Source: CAYRJA01 sp964424455
Lineage (GTDB): Bacteria > Bacteroidota > Bacteroidia > Chitinophagales > UBA10324
NCBI GenBank assembly: GCA_964424455.1
Contig: CAYRJA010000003.1
Coordinates: 1 to 64,000, forward strand
Reading direction: 5' to 3'
DNA: 64,000 nt
Shown here: piece after piece, positions 33,621 to 42,787 of the stretch
Numbering within the stretch: the stretch's first letter is position 1
How the letters are laid out: each line of letters begins with the position of its first letter
Translations under genes and position numbers: made by a program
The notes under the pieces: model-generated
What the model was told of the DNA's origin: nothing
What the model saw: only the letters and a program-made list of their open reading frames with translations
Database searches by the model: none

Positions 33621-35195
33621 ATGGAAATCCAAACTTTTTATATAGCATTAGCTATAAGTGTAATTGTAGCCCTCATTGCAGGGCTGGTGGTTGGCAGAAT
33701 TATCTTTGCTAAATCATCTAAGAAAGAAAAAGAGCTTGCAGAAAAAAAAGCAGCAACAATTTTAGAAGAAGCTAAAGCCCATGCAGAAAATTTAAAAAAA
33801 GACAAACTGCTTGAAGCAAAAGAAAAAATTATTCAACAGCGTGCTGAACATGATAAAGAAATCATTCAGCGAACCCGTAATGTAGAGCAGGGAGAACAAC
33901 GTATTAAGCAAAAGGAGCAATCACTTAACCACCAGCGCGAAAACCTTCAGCGCAAGGAACAGGAAACCGAAGCACTTAAACAAAATCTTACTCAACAAAC
34001 GGAGTTAATACACAAGCGTAAGTCAGATTTAGATAAAGCGCAGGAAGAACACATAAAAAAATTAGAAACGGTTGCAAAACTTACAGCCGAAGAAGCAAAA
34101 GTGCAGTTGATAGAATCGCTTAAAGGAACTGCACGGACAGAAGCAATGGCTTATGTAAAAGAAATTATGGATGAAGCCAAGCTGAAAGCAAATAAGGAGG
34201 CGAAAAAAGTAATTATTCAAACAATACAACGCACGGCTGCTGAACATGCAGTTGAAAATACCGTGTCCGTATTTCATATTGACAGCGATGATATTAAAGG
34301 TCAGATTATCGGACGCGAAGGACGAAATATTCGTTCTCTGGAAGCGGCGACAGGAGTAGAGTTGATAGTAGATGACACCCCCGAAGCTGTAGTGATTTCC
34401 GGTTTCGATCCGGTTCGTCGTGAAATAGCCCGGCTGTCATTACAACGATTGGTTACTGATGGACGTATTCATCCGGCTCGTATTGAAGAAGTGGTGGAGA
34501 AAACCAAAAAGCAACTGGAAGACCAAATCATGGAAATCGGAGAGCGCACAGTAATAGAACTCGGTATTCATGGAATGCACCGCGAACTGATTCGTATGGT
34601 AGGCCGCATGAGGTTTCGTTCTTCTTACGGTCAAAATCTGTTGCAGCACTCGAAAGAAACAGCCAATCTATGTGCAATAATGGCTGCTGAATTAGGGATT
34701 AGTCCTAAAACAGCAAAGCGGGCAGGACTGTTACACGACATTGGAAAAGTTCCAGACGAAGAAAGTGAGTTGAGTCATGCACTGCTCGGCATGAAGCTCG
34801 CAGAAAAATACGGTGAACAGGCAGCAATCTGTAACGCCATTGGCGCTCATCACGATGAAGTTGAAATGCAATATGTGATCTCTCCCATCATTCAGGCATG
34901 TGATGCCATTTCGGGTGCTCGCCCCGGCGCCCGGCGCGAAATGACGGAGAGCTATCTGAAACGATTGAAAGATCTGGAAGCGCTGGCAATCAGTTACGAC
35001 GGTGTAGAGAAAGCTTATGCCATTCAGGCAGGTCGTGAACTTCGCGTAATTGTGGAAGCAGATAAAGTCAGTGATAAACAATCGGAAGACATGTCATTTC
35101 AAATGGCACAAAAGATTCAGGAAGAGATGACTTATCCCGGTCAGGTAAAAGTAACAGTGATTCGCGAGAAGCGGGCAGTGAATTTTGCTAAATAA
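33621..35195 (+). CDS. rny: Ribonuclease Y
   Basis: RNase Y is a membrane-anchored endonuclease that starts mRNA decay. The 524-aa protein has an N-terminal transmembrane helix (about 5-27), a long coiled coil rich in Lys, Glu and Gln (about 30-190), a KH domain (FHIDSDDIKGQIIGREGRNI near 219, with the GxxG loop) and an HD phosphohydrolase domain with the metal ligands in AGLLHDIGKVPDEE near 370 and ICNAIGAHHDEVE near 410. Length and order are standard. The motif TGTTACA at 34729 encodes Leu-Leu-His just before the catalytic HD pair. Confidence 0.97.
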   Translation: MEIQTFYIALAISVIVALIAGLVVGRIIFAKSSKKEKELAEKKAATILEEAKAHAENLKKDKLLEAKEKIIQQRAEHDKEIIQRTRNVEQGEQRIKQKEQSLNHQRENLQRKEQETEALKQNLTQQTELIHKRKSDLDKAQEEHIKKLETVAKLTAEEAKVQLIESLKGTARTEAMAYVKEIMDEAKLKANKEAKKVIIQTIQRTAAEHAVENTVSVFHIDSDDIKGQIIGREGRNIRSLEAATGVELIVDDTPEAVVISGFDPVRREIARLSLQRLVTDGRIHPARIEEVVEKTKKQLEDQIMEIGERTVIELGIHGMHRELIRMVGRMRFRSSYGQNLLQHSKETANLCAIMAAELGISPKTAKRAGLLHDIGKVPDEESELSHALLGMKLAEKYGEQAAICNAIGAHHDEVEMQYVISPIIQACDAISGARPGARREMTESYLKRLKDLEALAISYDGVEKAYAIQAGRELRVIVEADKVSDKQSEDMSFQMAQKIQEEMTYPGQVKVTVIREKRAVNFAK

Positions 35196-35337
35196 GATAT
35201 GCTGTGTGCAAGAGCAGATGAATAACCGATAATATAAAGCAGCGAAAAACAGTGTTAAAATGTCTTTAAAAAATGAGTATTTAATTTACTTTTACGCTTC
35301 ATTTTAAAAACCAATCTGGAAGGTTAAATTTATTTTA

Positions 35338-37941
35338 ATGAGTTCAGCAAAAAGTTTCGTTATTCTAATCCTCATTCTGTTTGCCTTTATGTCCAATGGA
35401 CAGGTAATATGGCAAGATAATTTTAATAATGGTTGTGCAGGAAAGGGAGCATGTTCTTATTTAAGCAATACACCCTATAATAACTGGACAGTAAAAAACG
35501 GGACTACTCATAATGCAGCGCAGGGAAATGAATGGTATGTCAGTTCTTCAGAATCCGGCGGGATTGCAGCAGGAACTTGCGGAATGAAAGATGGCACTGA
35601 TGGCACTTTACATATTGCTAATGTTCCCAACTCCCCGCTTGCTTCATTGGTATGTTCGAGTGGAGATTGTGGAGCCGCTTACGATGGAGGATATAATCTC
35701 TCTGGAAATGTAACAACAGATACCCGCGCTGTAACACCATTAATTAATTGCACAGGATATAACGGAACCATTTCTGTATCCTTTCTCTATATGGAGGACG
35801 GACAAGGCGATATAGATAATTTTACCCTTGACTACTCACCTGATGGTGGAGTAACCTGGTCCCAATTAGCTAATCCCACAAAAACGGTTAGTACAGGTTG
35901 CGGATCAGGTGAAAGCCAGTGGACAGCATTTACCATTCCTCTGCCGGCTTCAGCAAAGGGTAATCCAAATGTTAAGATTGGATTTCGTTGGGTTAATGAT
36001 AATGATGCTGTAGGGTCAGATCCATCAGTTGCAATTGATAATGTAGTGGTTTGTCAGGAATCTATCGCAGCGGATTTTACGGCCTCAGCTACTACTATTT
36101 GTATAGGCGACAATGTTAATTTTACTGACAATACTCACTCCGGATGCGGTACAGTAAAAATATACGCGTGGACTTTTCAGGGTGGAAATCCAGCAAGCTA
36201 TATCGGACAAACACCCCCTCCGGTAACTTACAGCACAGCAGGAAGCTATAATGTGCAATTATTTGTTCAAGATGATCATAACAACAGCAACACACTGTCA
36301 CGGGTTGCTTATGTAAATGTTCAGGCATGTAATCCGCTATCTGTTGATTTTACAGGGGCACCAAGCAGTGTTTGTGAAAACGAGTGTGTTGATTTTAATG
36401 CTATTGTCAGTGGCGGAAAAACACCATATACTTATGCATGGTCGTTTCAGGGAGGTAACCCTGCTTCGGCGGCTATTGCCCAACCACAATCGTGCTATGC
36501 TACGGCAGGCAGTTATACTGTTCAGTTAACTGTAACAGATGCTTCCGGCAGTACTGCTTCCAAATCCATTCCTCAATACATTACTGTTACAAAATGCGGG
36601 GCAGTCCCCGTCATTGATTTTTCAGCAAATAAAACAACCATTTGTTCCGGCGAATGTGTGCAGTTTACGGATTTATCCACTAATAACCCAACATCATGGA
36701 ATTGGAGTATTAATCCCGGCTCAGGTGTAACACCACCTAATCCGCAGACACAAAACCCGAGTGTTTGCTTCAGCACTCCGGGTGTTTATGATGTTACACT
36801 TCAGGCATCTAATACCATAGGAGCGGGCACAGCCCGGACAAAAACTGCTTACATCACCGTGCAAAGCTGTGCCGCGCCGTTAGTAACTGATTTTAGTGTG
36901 GATCCAGGTCTTTATTTATGTACAGGCGATTGTGCCACTTTTACTGATTTAAGCACGAGTGGCTCTACCATTGATACATGGTTATGGACTTTTAACGGAG
37001 GCACCATTGCCGGTACTACCAGCAACACTTATCTGGGAAAAACACCGCCTCAGGTATGTTACGACACTCCGGGAAGTTATTCAGTTAAACTTTATTGTCA
37101 TGATGAGAGTAATAATTCACAGACGAAACAGGAATTCATCACAGTAACAAACTGTACGGGAATTAATCCTAAAGGCGCTGCATCAGACTCGGTGATTTGT
37201 ACAGGCAGTTGTGTTTCGTTTACCGATTTAAGCACTACAACTACAGGAGATGCAATCGTTGGATGGGAATGGACTTTTAACGGAGCAGACCCACCTAAAT
37301 CAACTGTACAAAACCCTTCAATGGTATGCTATCCGACAGGTGGTGTTTATCCGATATCACTAAAAGTTTACACGGCTTCAGATGTTGATTCGTCAACACT
37401 TCCGTTTACAATAATGGTGAATGACCCGGTACCGGTGAAAACAAACTTTGATGCTGTTACAGTTGTTCAGGGAAACAGCCAGTCAATTGTTGCATCGGGA
37501 GGCGTATCCTATACCTGGACAGACTCACCTTCCGGCACCCTTAATTACTATAGCGGGTCAAGTGTGCTTGCTCATCCGCAGGACACCACTTCATATACAG
37601 TGACAATGACGGATGCTACAGGATGTACTTCTACAAAAACAGTAGTTATTAATGTAATTCCGCCGAATTTAGTCTGGGCTCCTAATGCATTTGCCCCGGG
37701 CGGGCTACCGGAGAATAAGATTTTCAGAGTATTTACCTCTGGCTTGTTAAGTACAATAGAGCTAAGGATTTTTGATCGTTGGGGCGAGTTACTTTTCTCC
37801 ACAACCGATCCTAATGGCTTTTGGGATGGTACTTTCAAAGGAGTGAATGTAAACTCCGGAGTTTATGTTTACTATTATAAAGTTGTTTTTCAGGATGGAA
37901 CTGAGGTGAAGCAATCGGGCGATGTAACATTGCTTCGATAA
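35338..37941 (+). CDS. PKD-repeat T9SS cargo with gliding-type C-terminal domain
   Basis: The 867-aa protein has a signal peptide (to about residue 21, SNGQ), an N-terminal jelly-roll-like region (to ~235; DNFTLDYSPDGGVTWSQLAN), then five to six PKD-type domains, each with a C-x-x-x-C turn and YAWSFQGGNPAS-like core (for example near 285, 355, 440, 545 and 640). The type B sorting domain closes it (APNAFAPGG, FDRWGELLFSTTDPNGFWDG, GVYVYYYKVVF). It is likely a surface adhesin or binding protein delivered by T9SS. A box TACTTTTA at 35287-35294 may be its promoter. Eight TGTWACA copies lie inside, mostly as Val-Thr. Confidence 0.87.
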   Translation: MSSAKSFVILILILFAFMSNGQVIWQDNFNNGCAGKGACSYLSNTPYNNWTVKNGTTHNAAQGNEWYVSSSESGGIAAGTCGMKDGTDGTLHIANVPNSPLASLVCSSGDCGAAYDGGYNLSGNVTTDTRAVTPLINCTGYNGTISVSFLYMEDGQGDIDNFTLDYSPDGGVTWSQLANPTKTVSTGCGSGESQWTAFTIPLPASAKGNPNVKIGFRWVNDNDAVGSDPSVAIDNVVVCQESIAADFTASATTICIGDNVNFTDNTHSGCGTVKIYAWTFQGGNPASYIGQTPPPVTYSTAGSYNVQLFVQDDHNNSNTLSRVAYVNVQACNPLSVDFTGAPSSVCENECVDFNAIVSGGKTPYTYAWSFQGGNPASAAIAQPQSCYATAGSYTVQLTVTDASGSTASKSIPQYITVTKCGAVPVIDFSANKTTICSGECVQFTDLSTNNPTSWNWSINPGSGVTPPNPQTQNPSVCFSTPGVYDVTLQASNTIGAGTARTKTAYITVQSCAAPLVTDFSVDPGLYLCTGDCATFTDLSTSGSTIDTWLWTFNGGTIAGTTSNTYLGKTPPQVCYDTPGSYSVKLYCHDESNNSQTKQEFITVTNCTGINPKGAASDSVICTGSCVSFTDLSTTTTGDAIVGWEWTFNGADPPKSTVQNPSMVCYPTGGVYPISLKVYTASDVDSSTLPFTIMVNDPVPVKTNFDAVTVVQGNSQSIVASGGVSYTWTDSPSGTLNYYSGSSVLAHPQDTTSYTVTMTDATGCTSTKTVVINVIPPNLVWAPNAFAPGGLPENKIFRVFTSGLLSTIELRIFDRWGELLFSTTDPNGFWDGTFKGVNVNSGVYVYYYKVVFQDGTEVKQSGDVTLLR

Positions 37942-37988
37942 TTTTTCTATAATTCATTAATCTGCTATTAATGGCAGACAAATATTTT

Positions 37989-37996
37989 TATTTTTG
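37989..37996 (+). promoter_or_regulatory. Predicted -7 box for sugar-modification genes
   Basis: TATTTTTG is an exact TAnnTTTG match, 23 bp before the Gfo/Idh/MocA gene start. It would drive the 38020-41895 gene group. Confidence 0.5.
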
Positions 37997-38019
37997 GCGC
38001 GTATTCGCAAAATTTTATC

Positions 38020-39033
38020 ATGATTATTCGCTTTGGAATTATTGGATGCGGTTATATTGGTAATCGTCATGCAAAACATATTACTGAACATCCAGAGGCA
38101 AAACTTGTAATTGCTTATGATATTGATTCCGGAATCTCTAAAGACTTTGCCAATAATTATAAAATAGAACAAGCTAAGTCGTTAGATGATTTATTGAAAA
38201 ATCCGGATGTAGATATTGTATCTGTTTGTACTCCTAACGGAAATCATTTTCAATCGGCGCTGGCAGTACTTGAAGCCCGAAAGCATGTAATTGTAGAAAA
38301 ACCAATGACACTCAAAAGTGAACATGCGGAGCAATTAATTAATGCGGCGCTTAATAATAACAAACAGTTATTCGTAGTAAAACAAAACCGATTTAATCCT
38401 CCTGTACAGGCAGTAAAGAAGATATTGGATGATGGGAAGCTTGGTAAAATATATTATGTAGTAATAAACTGTTACTGGAACCGGAATAAAGAATATTACG
38501 AGAGTTCAAAGTGGAAAGGAACAAAAGAGATGGATGGCGGAACATTGTTCACACAGTTCTCTCACTTTGTTGATATTTCCTATTACTTGTTTGGAGATGT
38601 GGAAAATATCAGCGGTATTATAAAAAACACGGCACATGACGGGCTGATAGAGTTTGAAGATACGGGGTCATTTACTTACAATTATTTGAATGGAGCTTTA
38701 GGAAGTCTGAATTATACTACGACATCCTTTGAACAAAACATGGAAGGTTCTCTCACCGTGTTTGCAGAAAATGCAACAATCAAAATTGGGGGTAAATATC
38801 TAAACGCCCTTGAATACCAAAAAACTGATGGATTTGACATTGTTGATTTACCTCAATCCGGTCCTGCCAATGACTATGGATTCTATCAAGGCAGCATGAG
38901 TAATCACAATAAGATGATTGCAAATGTGATAGATGTGCTTAATGGAAAAAGTCAAGTCATGACCAAAGCGCATGACGGAATGAAGGTAGTGGATATTATA
39001 GAACGGATGTATAAATCCGCAAAACGTATGTAA
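38020..39033 (+). CDS. Gfo/Idh/MocA-family sugar dehydrogenase
   Basis: These NAD(P)-dependent oxidoreductases act on sugars or nucleotide sugars. The 337-aa protein starts with the Rossmann motif FGIIGCGYIGNRHAKHI (residues 4-20), has VSVCTPNGNHF near 73 and the diagnostic EKPMTLKSEHAEQLI near 96, with the catalytic-lysine region. The C-terminal domain includes KGTKEMDGGTLFTQFSHFVD near 168, a pattern common in dehydrogenases acting on UDP-GlcNAcA-type substrates. A formyltransferase gene follows after 2 bp, so the pair probably modifies a nucleotide sugar for a surface glycan. It has no TGTWACA copy. Confidence 0.88.
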   Translation: MIIRFGIIGCGYIGNRHAKHITEHPEAKLVIAYDIDSGISKDFANNYKIEQAKSLDDLLKNPDVDIVSVCTPNGNHFQSALAVLEARKHVIVEKPMTLKSEHAEQLINAALNNNKQLFVVKQNRFNPPVQAVKKILDDGKLGKIYYVVINCYWNRNKEYYESSKWKGTKEMDGGTLFTQFSHFVDISYYLFGDVENISGIIKNTAHDGLIEFEDTGSFTYNYLNGALGSLNYTTTSFEQNMEGSLTVFAENATIKIGGKYLNALEYQKTDGFDIVDLPQSGPANDYGFYQGSMSNHNKMIANVIDVLNGKSQVMTKAHDGMKVVDIIERMYKSAKRM

Positions 39034-39035
39034 AA

Positions 39036-39806
39036 TTGAAAGAAGTTATTTTCCTTGGTGCAAAGCAAATAGGTTATTATAGTCTGGAATTTTTACTTAA
39101 AAACAGAAATCAGTTTGATATAACAATTTGTGCTGCAATCCCGGGAAGAAAGATAGGTACCGGTCAACAATATGATATCGGGAATTTATGCAAACAATAT
39201 AATGTACCTGTTATCGAATCGCTTGAAGAATTATCCAATCATCATCCGGTAGATTTTCTTATCTCTGTTCAGTATAATCGTATTTTAAAAAAACAGCATA
39301 TTGAGAAGGCAAAAGAGTTGGCTGTTAATCTTCACATGGCACCACTGCCTGAATACCGCGGATGCAACCAGTTCTCTTATGCTATTATTGATGGTAAGAA
39401 AGAATTTGGCACAACACTCCATGTATTAGATGAGTCCATTGATGGCGGGGATATTTTATTTGAGAGAAGATTTCCTATACCGGAAAATTCCTATGCACGG
39501 GATCTGTTTAAGAAGACAGATGAGGAGTCATTGACTCTTTTTAAAGAATGTGTTCCACTGCTGTTACAGGGAAAATATAAACGCATTCCCCAGCAAAGAT
39601 TGGTTGCTGACAGAGGAACCTCCCTTCATTTCAGAAACGAAATTGAAAATCTGAAACAGATAGATCTTTCATGGACTCTTGAAAAAATTCAGAAACACAT
39701 TCGGGCTACCGAGTTTCCGCCTTTTGATCCTCCTTATACAATCATTAATGGAATAAAAAAAGTTGTTTCACTGAATGATGAAGGGCAGTATCAATTATTA
39801 AATTAA
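39036..39806 (+). CDS. Sugar N-formyltransferase-like protein
   Basis: The 256-aa protein belongs to the formyl_trans_N superfamily (methionyl-tRNA formyltransferase fold), which moves a formyl group from N10-formyltetrahydrofolate to an amine. VNLHMAPLPEYRGCNQFSYA near residue 106 gives the catalytic Asn and His and the folate loop; LDESIDGGDILFERRF near 140 supplies the Asp. It is shorter than methionyl-tRNA formyltransferase (~310 aa) and lies among glycan genes, so an amino-sugar substrate, as for WlaRD/VioF-type enzymes, is more likely. The chosen start is TTG at 39036, 2 bp after the dehydrogenase stop. Confidence 0.8.
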   Translation: MKEVIFLGAKQIGYYSLEFLLKNRNQFDITICAAIPGRKIGTGQQYDIGNLCKQYNVPVIESLEELSNHHPVDFLISVQYNRILKKQHIEKAKELAVNLHMAPLPEYRGCNQFSYAIIDGKKEFGTTLHVLDESIDGGDILFERRFPIPENSYARDLFKKTDEESLTLFKECVPLLLQGKYKRIPQQRLVADRGTSLHFRNEIENLKQIDLSWTLEKIQKHIRATEFPPFDPPYTIINGIKKVVSLNDEGQYQLLN

Positions 39807-39817
39807 ATTAAACTGTA

Positions 39818-40063
39818 GTGAAGGTTCTGATTCTTTGTAATGATTTCTCTCCTCTAAATGCTATCATCACTCAGTGTTCATACAGTTGGTTTCATCAATT
39901 GAAAGAACTGTTAGATGTATCAGTTACTGTGAATGAATTTGATACGGCATTTTACACAATGGAAAGACAGACTAAAACTCTGTCAGAAATTCTATGGGCA
40001 AACTTAAATCTTCCGGCTAAAAACTTTACAGTACTTTTACTGCGAACATTATGTGCGGCATAG
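39818..40063 (+). pseudogene. Remnant of a glycosyltransferase gene
   Basis: The 81-codon frame (GTG start) opens MKVLILCNDFSPLNAIITQC then SYSWFHQLKE, which looks like the N-terminus of a GT4-type glycosyltransferase (the usual pattern is K-x-L-x-x-x-N-x-F-P-P-x-N-x-I-G-x-x-R-x-Y-x-W). After about 35 residues the similarity fades, and the frame ends at the asnB start, overlapping it by 13 bp. A complete enzyme would need about 380 aa, so this appears to be a deleted scar rather than a functional gene. It could alternatively be a short real protein. Confidence 0.5.
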
Positions 40064-41895
40064 CAGGATACTACTCTCCACAACAATCATTTACAGAACA
40101 GGATTTAAAACGAATGACGGATTCCATCAGTCACCGGGGACCTGATGCGGAAGGCTTTTTCTCAGACCGCATTGTAGGATTAGGTCATCGCCGGCTGAGT
40201 ATTATTGATTTATCCACTGCTGCAAATCAACCCATGTTTACTTCAGACGGCAGATACAGTATTATTTTCAACGGAGAAATTTTCAATTACCGTGAGTTGG
40301 CAGTTGATGTTAAACAACCATTGAAAACACATTCTGATACAGAAGTAATCATGAATCTGATTGCTGAGAAAGGTCCTGAAGTAGTGAATACTTTTAACGG
40401 AATGTTTGCCATTGCATTTTATGACAGAGTAAAGGGAGAGTTGCTTCTGTTTCGTGATCGGCTGGGGATAAAGCCGTTGTTTTATTACCAGAATGATATA
40501 GACATTGTTTTTGCTTCCGAGATAAAAGCATTGAGAGCAATAGAAAAGATTTCTTCAGCAGCACAAATCAATCCGACAGCGATTGCCCAGTTTATGCATA
40601 TCGGATACATTGCTGAACCTCGAACTATTTACTCCAACATATTCAAATTTCCGGCAGGCGCTTATGCAAGTATCACATCTTCAGGAATGGAGATAAAACA
40701 TTTCTGGAAGAATGAAGAACAAATACAACCTGAAACTGTAACGGATTTACAAACCGCAAAAGCAACATTCCGTTCGCTGATGCAAAATGCAGTTGAACTG
40801 CGAATGATAAGTGATGTACCATTCGGTACATTTCTGAGTGGAGGTATTGACTCCAGTATTGTTACAGCTTTAGCTCAAACGGTTTCTGTAGATCCGGTTA
40901 AAACATTCTCCATCGGATTTAAGGAATCAAAGTTTAATGAGAGTGAATATGCAAAAAATGTTTCCCGCCATCTTCATACAGAGCATTACGAATTTATTGT
41001 AACCTATAAGGAAGCCATTGATTTGGCTTATACGATTATTGATGTATATGATGAACCATTCGCTGATCCGTCAGCTATACCTACAATGATTGTTTCAAAA
41101 CTCGCACGTCAATATGTTACAATGACATTATCGGGAGACGGTGGTGATGAGTTGTTTCATGGATATGGAATGTACACATGGGCAAAACGATTGAGTAACC
41201 CGCTGATTAGCGCTGCAAGGAAACCCGCAGCGTTATTGCTTTCAACTTTACCACATAGGTATAAGAGAGCGGGATTCGTTCTGAATTATCCTTCCAAAGA
41301 AAGAATCAGAAACCATATTTTTTCTCAGGAGCAATACTTCTTTAGTGAAAAGGAAATAGAAAGTTTATTAGTAAAAAAACCGAACACAAATTATTTTTTG
41401 AATGAGAATATGGGAGCGCTGAAGCGAAAACTTTCAGCTAAAGAAGAACAGGCGTTATTTGATATTAACCATTATTTAAAAGATGATTTACTGGTTAAGG
41501 TGGATCGTGCAAGCATGAAATATTCTCTTGAAACAAGAACTCCCTTTCTTGATTACCGTGTGGTTTCGTTTGCACTCAATCTGTCAGAAAATTTGAAAAT
41601 AAAAAATGGAGTGTCAAAGTATTTACTTAAAGAAGTGCTCTATGATTTAGTGCCTAAAGAATATTTCAATCGCCCTAAGTGGGGTTTTTCAATTCCATTG
41701 AGTTCGTGGCTGACGAATGAACTAAAACCATTACTTGAAGAAACGCTTAATGAAAAAACGGTTGACGAGTTTGGAATTGTTGATGCAAAGAAAGTTTCAG
41801 AACTAAAAAGAAGATTTCTGAATGGTGAAAAATACCTTTTCAACCGGATGTGGAATCTAATCATTCTACACCAGTGGTTAAAGAAAAATAAGTAA
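40051..41895 (+). CDS. asnB: Asparagine synthase (glutamine-hydrolysing)
   Basis: The enzyme amidates aspartate, or in glycan clusters a sugar acid, using glutamine and ATP. The 614-aa protein starts MCGIAGYYSP, so Cys2 is the glutaminase nucleophile after Met removal. The N-terminal domain has SHRGPDAEGFF near 29 and RLSIIDLS near 51; the synthetase domain carries the PP-loop FLSGGIDSSIVTAL near 260 and SGDGGDELFHGYGMY near 365. Its position after sugar-modifying genes suggests it may amidate a uronic acid of the surface polysaccharide, but ordinary asparagine synthesis is equally possible. Confidence 0.92.
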   Translation: MCGIAGYYSPQQSFTEQDLKRMTDSISHRGPDAEGFFSDRIVGLGHRRLSIIDLSTAANQPMFTSDGRYSIIFNGEIFNYRELAVDVKQPLKTHSDTEVIMNLIAEKGPEVVNTFNGMFAIAFYDRVKGELLLFRDRLGIKPLFYYQNDIDIVFASEIKALRAIEKISSAAQINPTAIAQFMHIGYIAEPRTIYSNIFKFPAGAYASITSSGMEIKHFWKNEEQIQPETVTDLQTAKATFRSLMQNAVELRMISDVPFGTFLSGGIDSSIVTALAQTVSVDPVKTFSIGFKESKFNESEYAKNVSRHLHTEHYEFIVTYKEAIDLAYTIIDVYDEPFADPSAIPTMIVSKLARQYVTMTLSGDGGDELFHGYGMYTWAKRLSNPLISAARKPAALLLSTLPHRYKRAGFVLNYPSKERIRNHIFSQEQYFFSEKEIESLLVKKPNTNYFLNENMGALKRKLSAKEEQALFDINHYLKDDLLVKVDRASMKYSLETRTPFLDYRVVSFALNLSENLKIKNGVSKYLLKEVLYDLVPKEYFNRPKWGFSIPLSSWLTNELKPLLEETLNEKTVDEFGIVDAKKVSELKRRFLNGEKYLFNRMWNLIILHQWLKKNK

Positions 41896-41934
41896 ATCGG
41901 CAGAAAAGATTTCCAACCTTTCATCATCTATTCC

Positions 41935-41942
41935 TACATTTG
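41935..41942 (+). promoter_or_regulatory. Predicted -7 box for the GGGP synthase-dtd genes
   Basis: TACATTTG is an exact TAnnTTTG match ending 11 bp before the ATG at 41954, consistent with a very short leader. Confidence 0.5.
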
Positions 41943-41953
41943 TTCACACGCGA

Positions 41954-42706
41954 ATGAAACAACAGATTTACCACTCTATCATTGAAGGAAAAAAAGCAGG
42001 ACAGAAAAAATTTGCTGTACTGATTGATCCCGACAAAGTAACACGCGAATCGCTGTTACAGACGGTTGACTTGTCAGTGAAAGCTGAAGTAGATTATATC
42101 TTTTTAGGCGGAAGCTTATTGGTAAATAATGTACTGAATGAGTGTGTTGAGGGAATAAAAAATGCATGTAAGATTCCTGTTATTCTATTTCCCGGAAGTG
42201 TTACACAAGTAAACAATAAAGCAGACGCAATATTTTTTCTTTCGCTTATTTCCGGACGCAATCCTGATTTGCTGATTGGTCAGCATGTAATTGCAGCGCC
42301 TCTTGTAAAAGAAAGCGGCTTGGAGGTTTTACCAACCGGTTATATGCTGATTGACGGAGGAAGGGGAACAACAGTTTCTTATATCAGCAACACTACTCCG
42401 ATTCCGGCGGACAAAAATGATATTGCAATGAGCACTGCCATGGCGGGCGAAATGCTTGGGTTGAAACTGATTTTTATGGATGCAGGCAGCGGAGCAAATC
42501 ATCCGGTTAGAACTTCTATGATAAAAAAAGTCAGTGAAAGTATTTCCGTTCCACTGATTGTCGGAGGCGGAATTATAACACCTGAAAAAGCATTGGAAAG
42601 CTGCAAAGCCGGTGCGGATATTATTGTTGTGGGGAATGCTATTGAGAAGGACTTATCTCTTATATCGCGGATGTCTGATACAATTCACTCGCTGGAATTA
42701 GTATGA
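41954..42706 (+). CDS. Geranylgeranylglyceryl-phosphate synthase family protein
   Basis: Enzymes of this TIM-barrel family attach a polyprenyl chain to sn-glycerol-1-phosphate, the archaeal-type ether-lipid step; Bacteroidota carry their own group. The 250-aa protein has KKFAVLIDPDKVTRESLLQ near residue 18, the YIFLGGSLLVNN segment near 50, LFPGSVTQVNNKADAIFF near 77, EVLPTGYMLIDGG near 117 and the phosphate-binding MDAGSGANHPV and IVGGGIITPEKA loops. The length matches the family. A polyprenyl synthetase gene lies 21 kb away. The exact prenyl donor and physiological role are unknown. Confidence 0.9.
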   Translation: MKQQIYHSIIEGKKAGQKKFAVLIDPDKVTRESLLQTVDLSVKAEVDYIFLGGSLLVNNVLNECVEGIKNACKIPVILFPGSVTQVNNKADAIFFLSLISGRNPDLLIGQHVIAAPLVKESGLEVLPTGYMLIDGGRGTTVSYISNTTPIPADKNDIAMSTAMAGEMLGLKLIFMDAGSGANHPVRTSMIKKVSESISVPLIVGGGIITPEKALESCKAGADIIVVGNAIEKDLSLISRMSDTIHSLELV

Positions 42707-42787
42707 GAATAATTAACAACAGCAGACAGAAACAACAGGATTTTTTGCTGAACAATAAGCGGCTTACCGCAAGCATCAATTTTAAAA

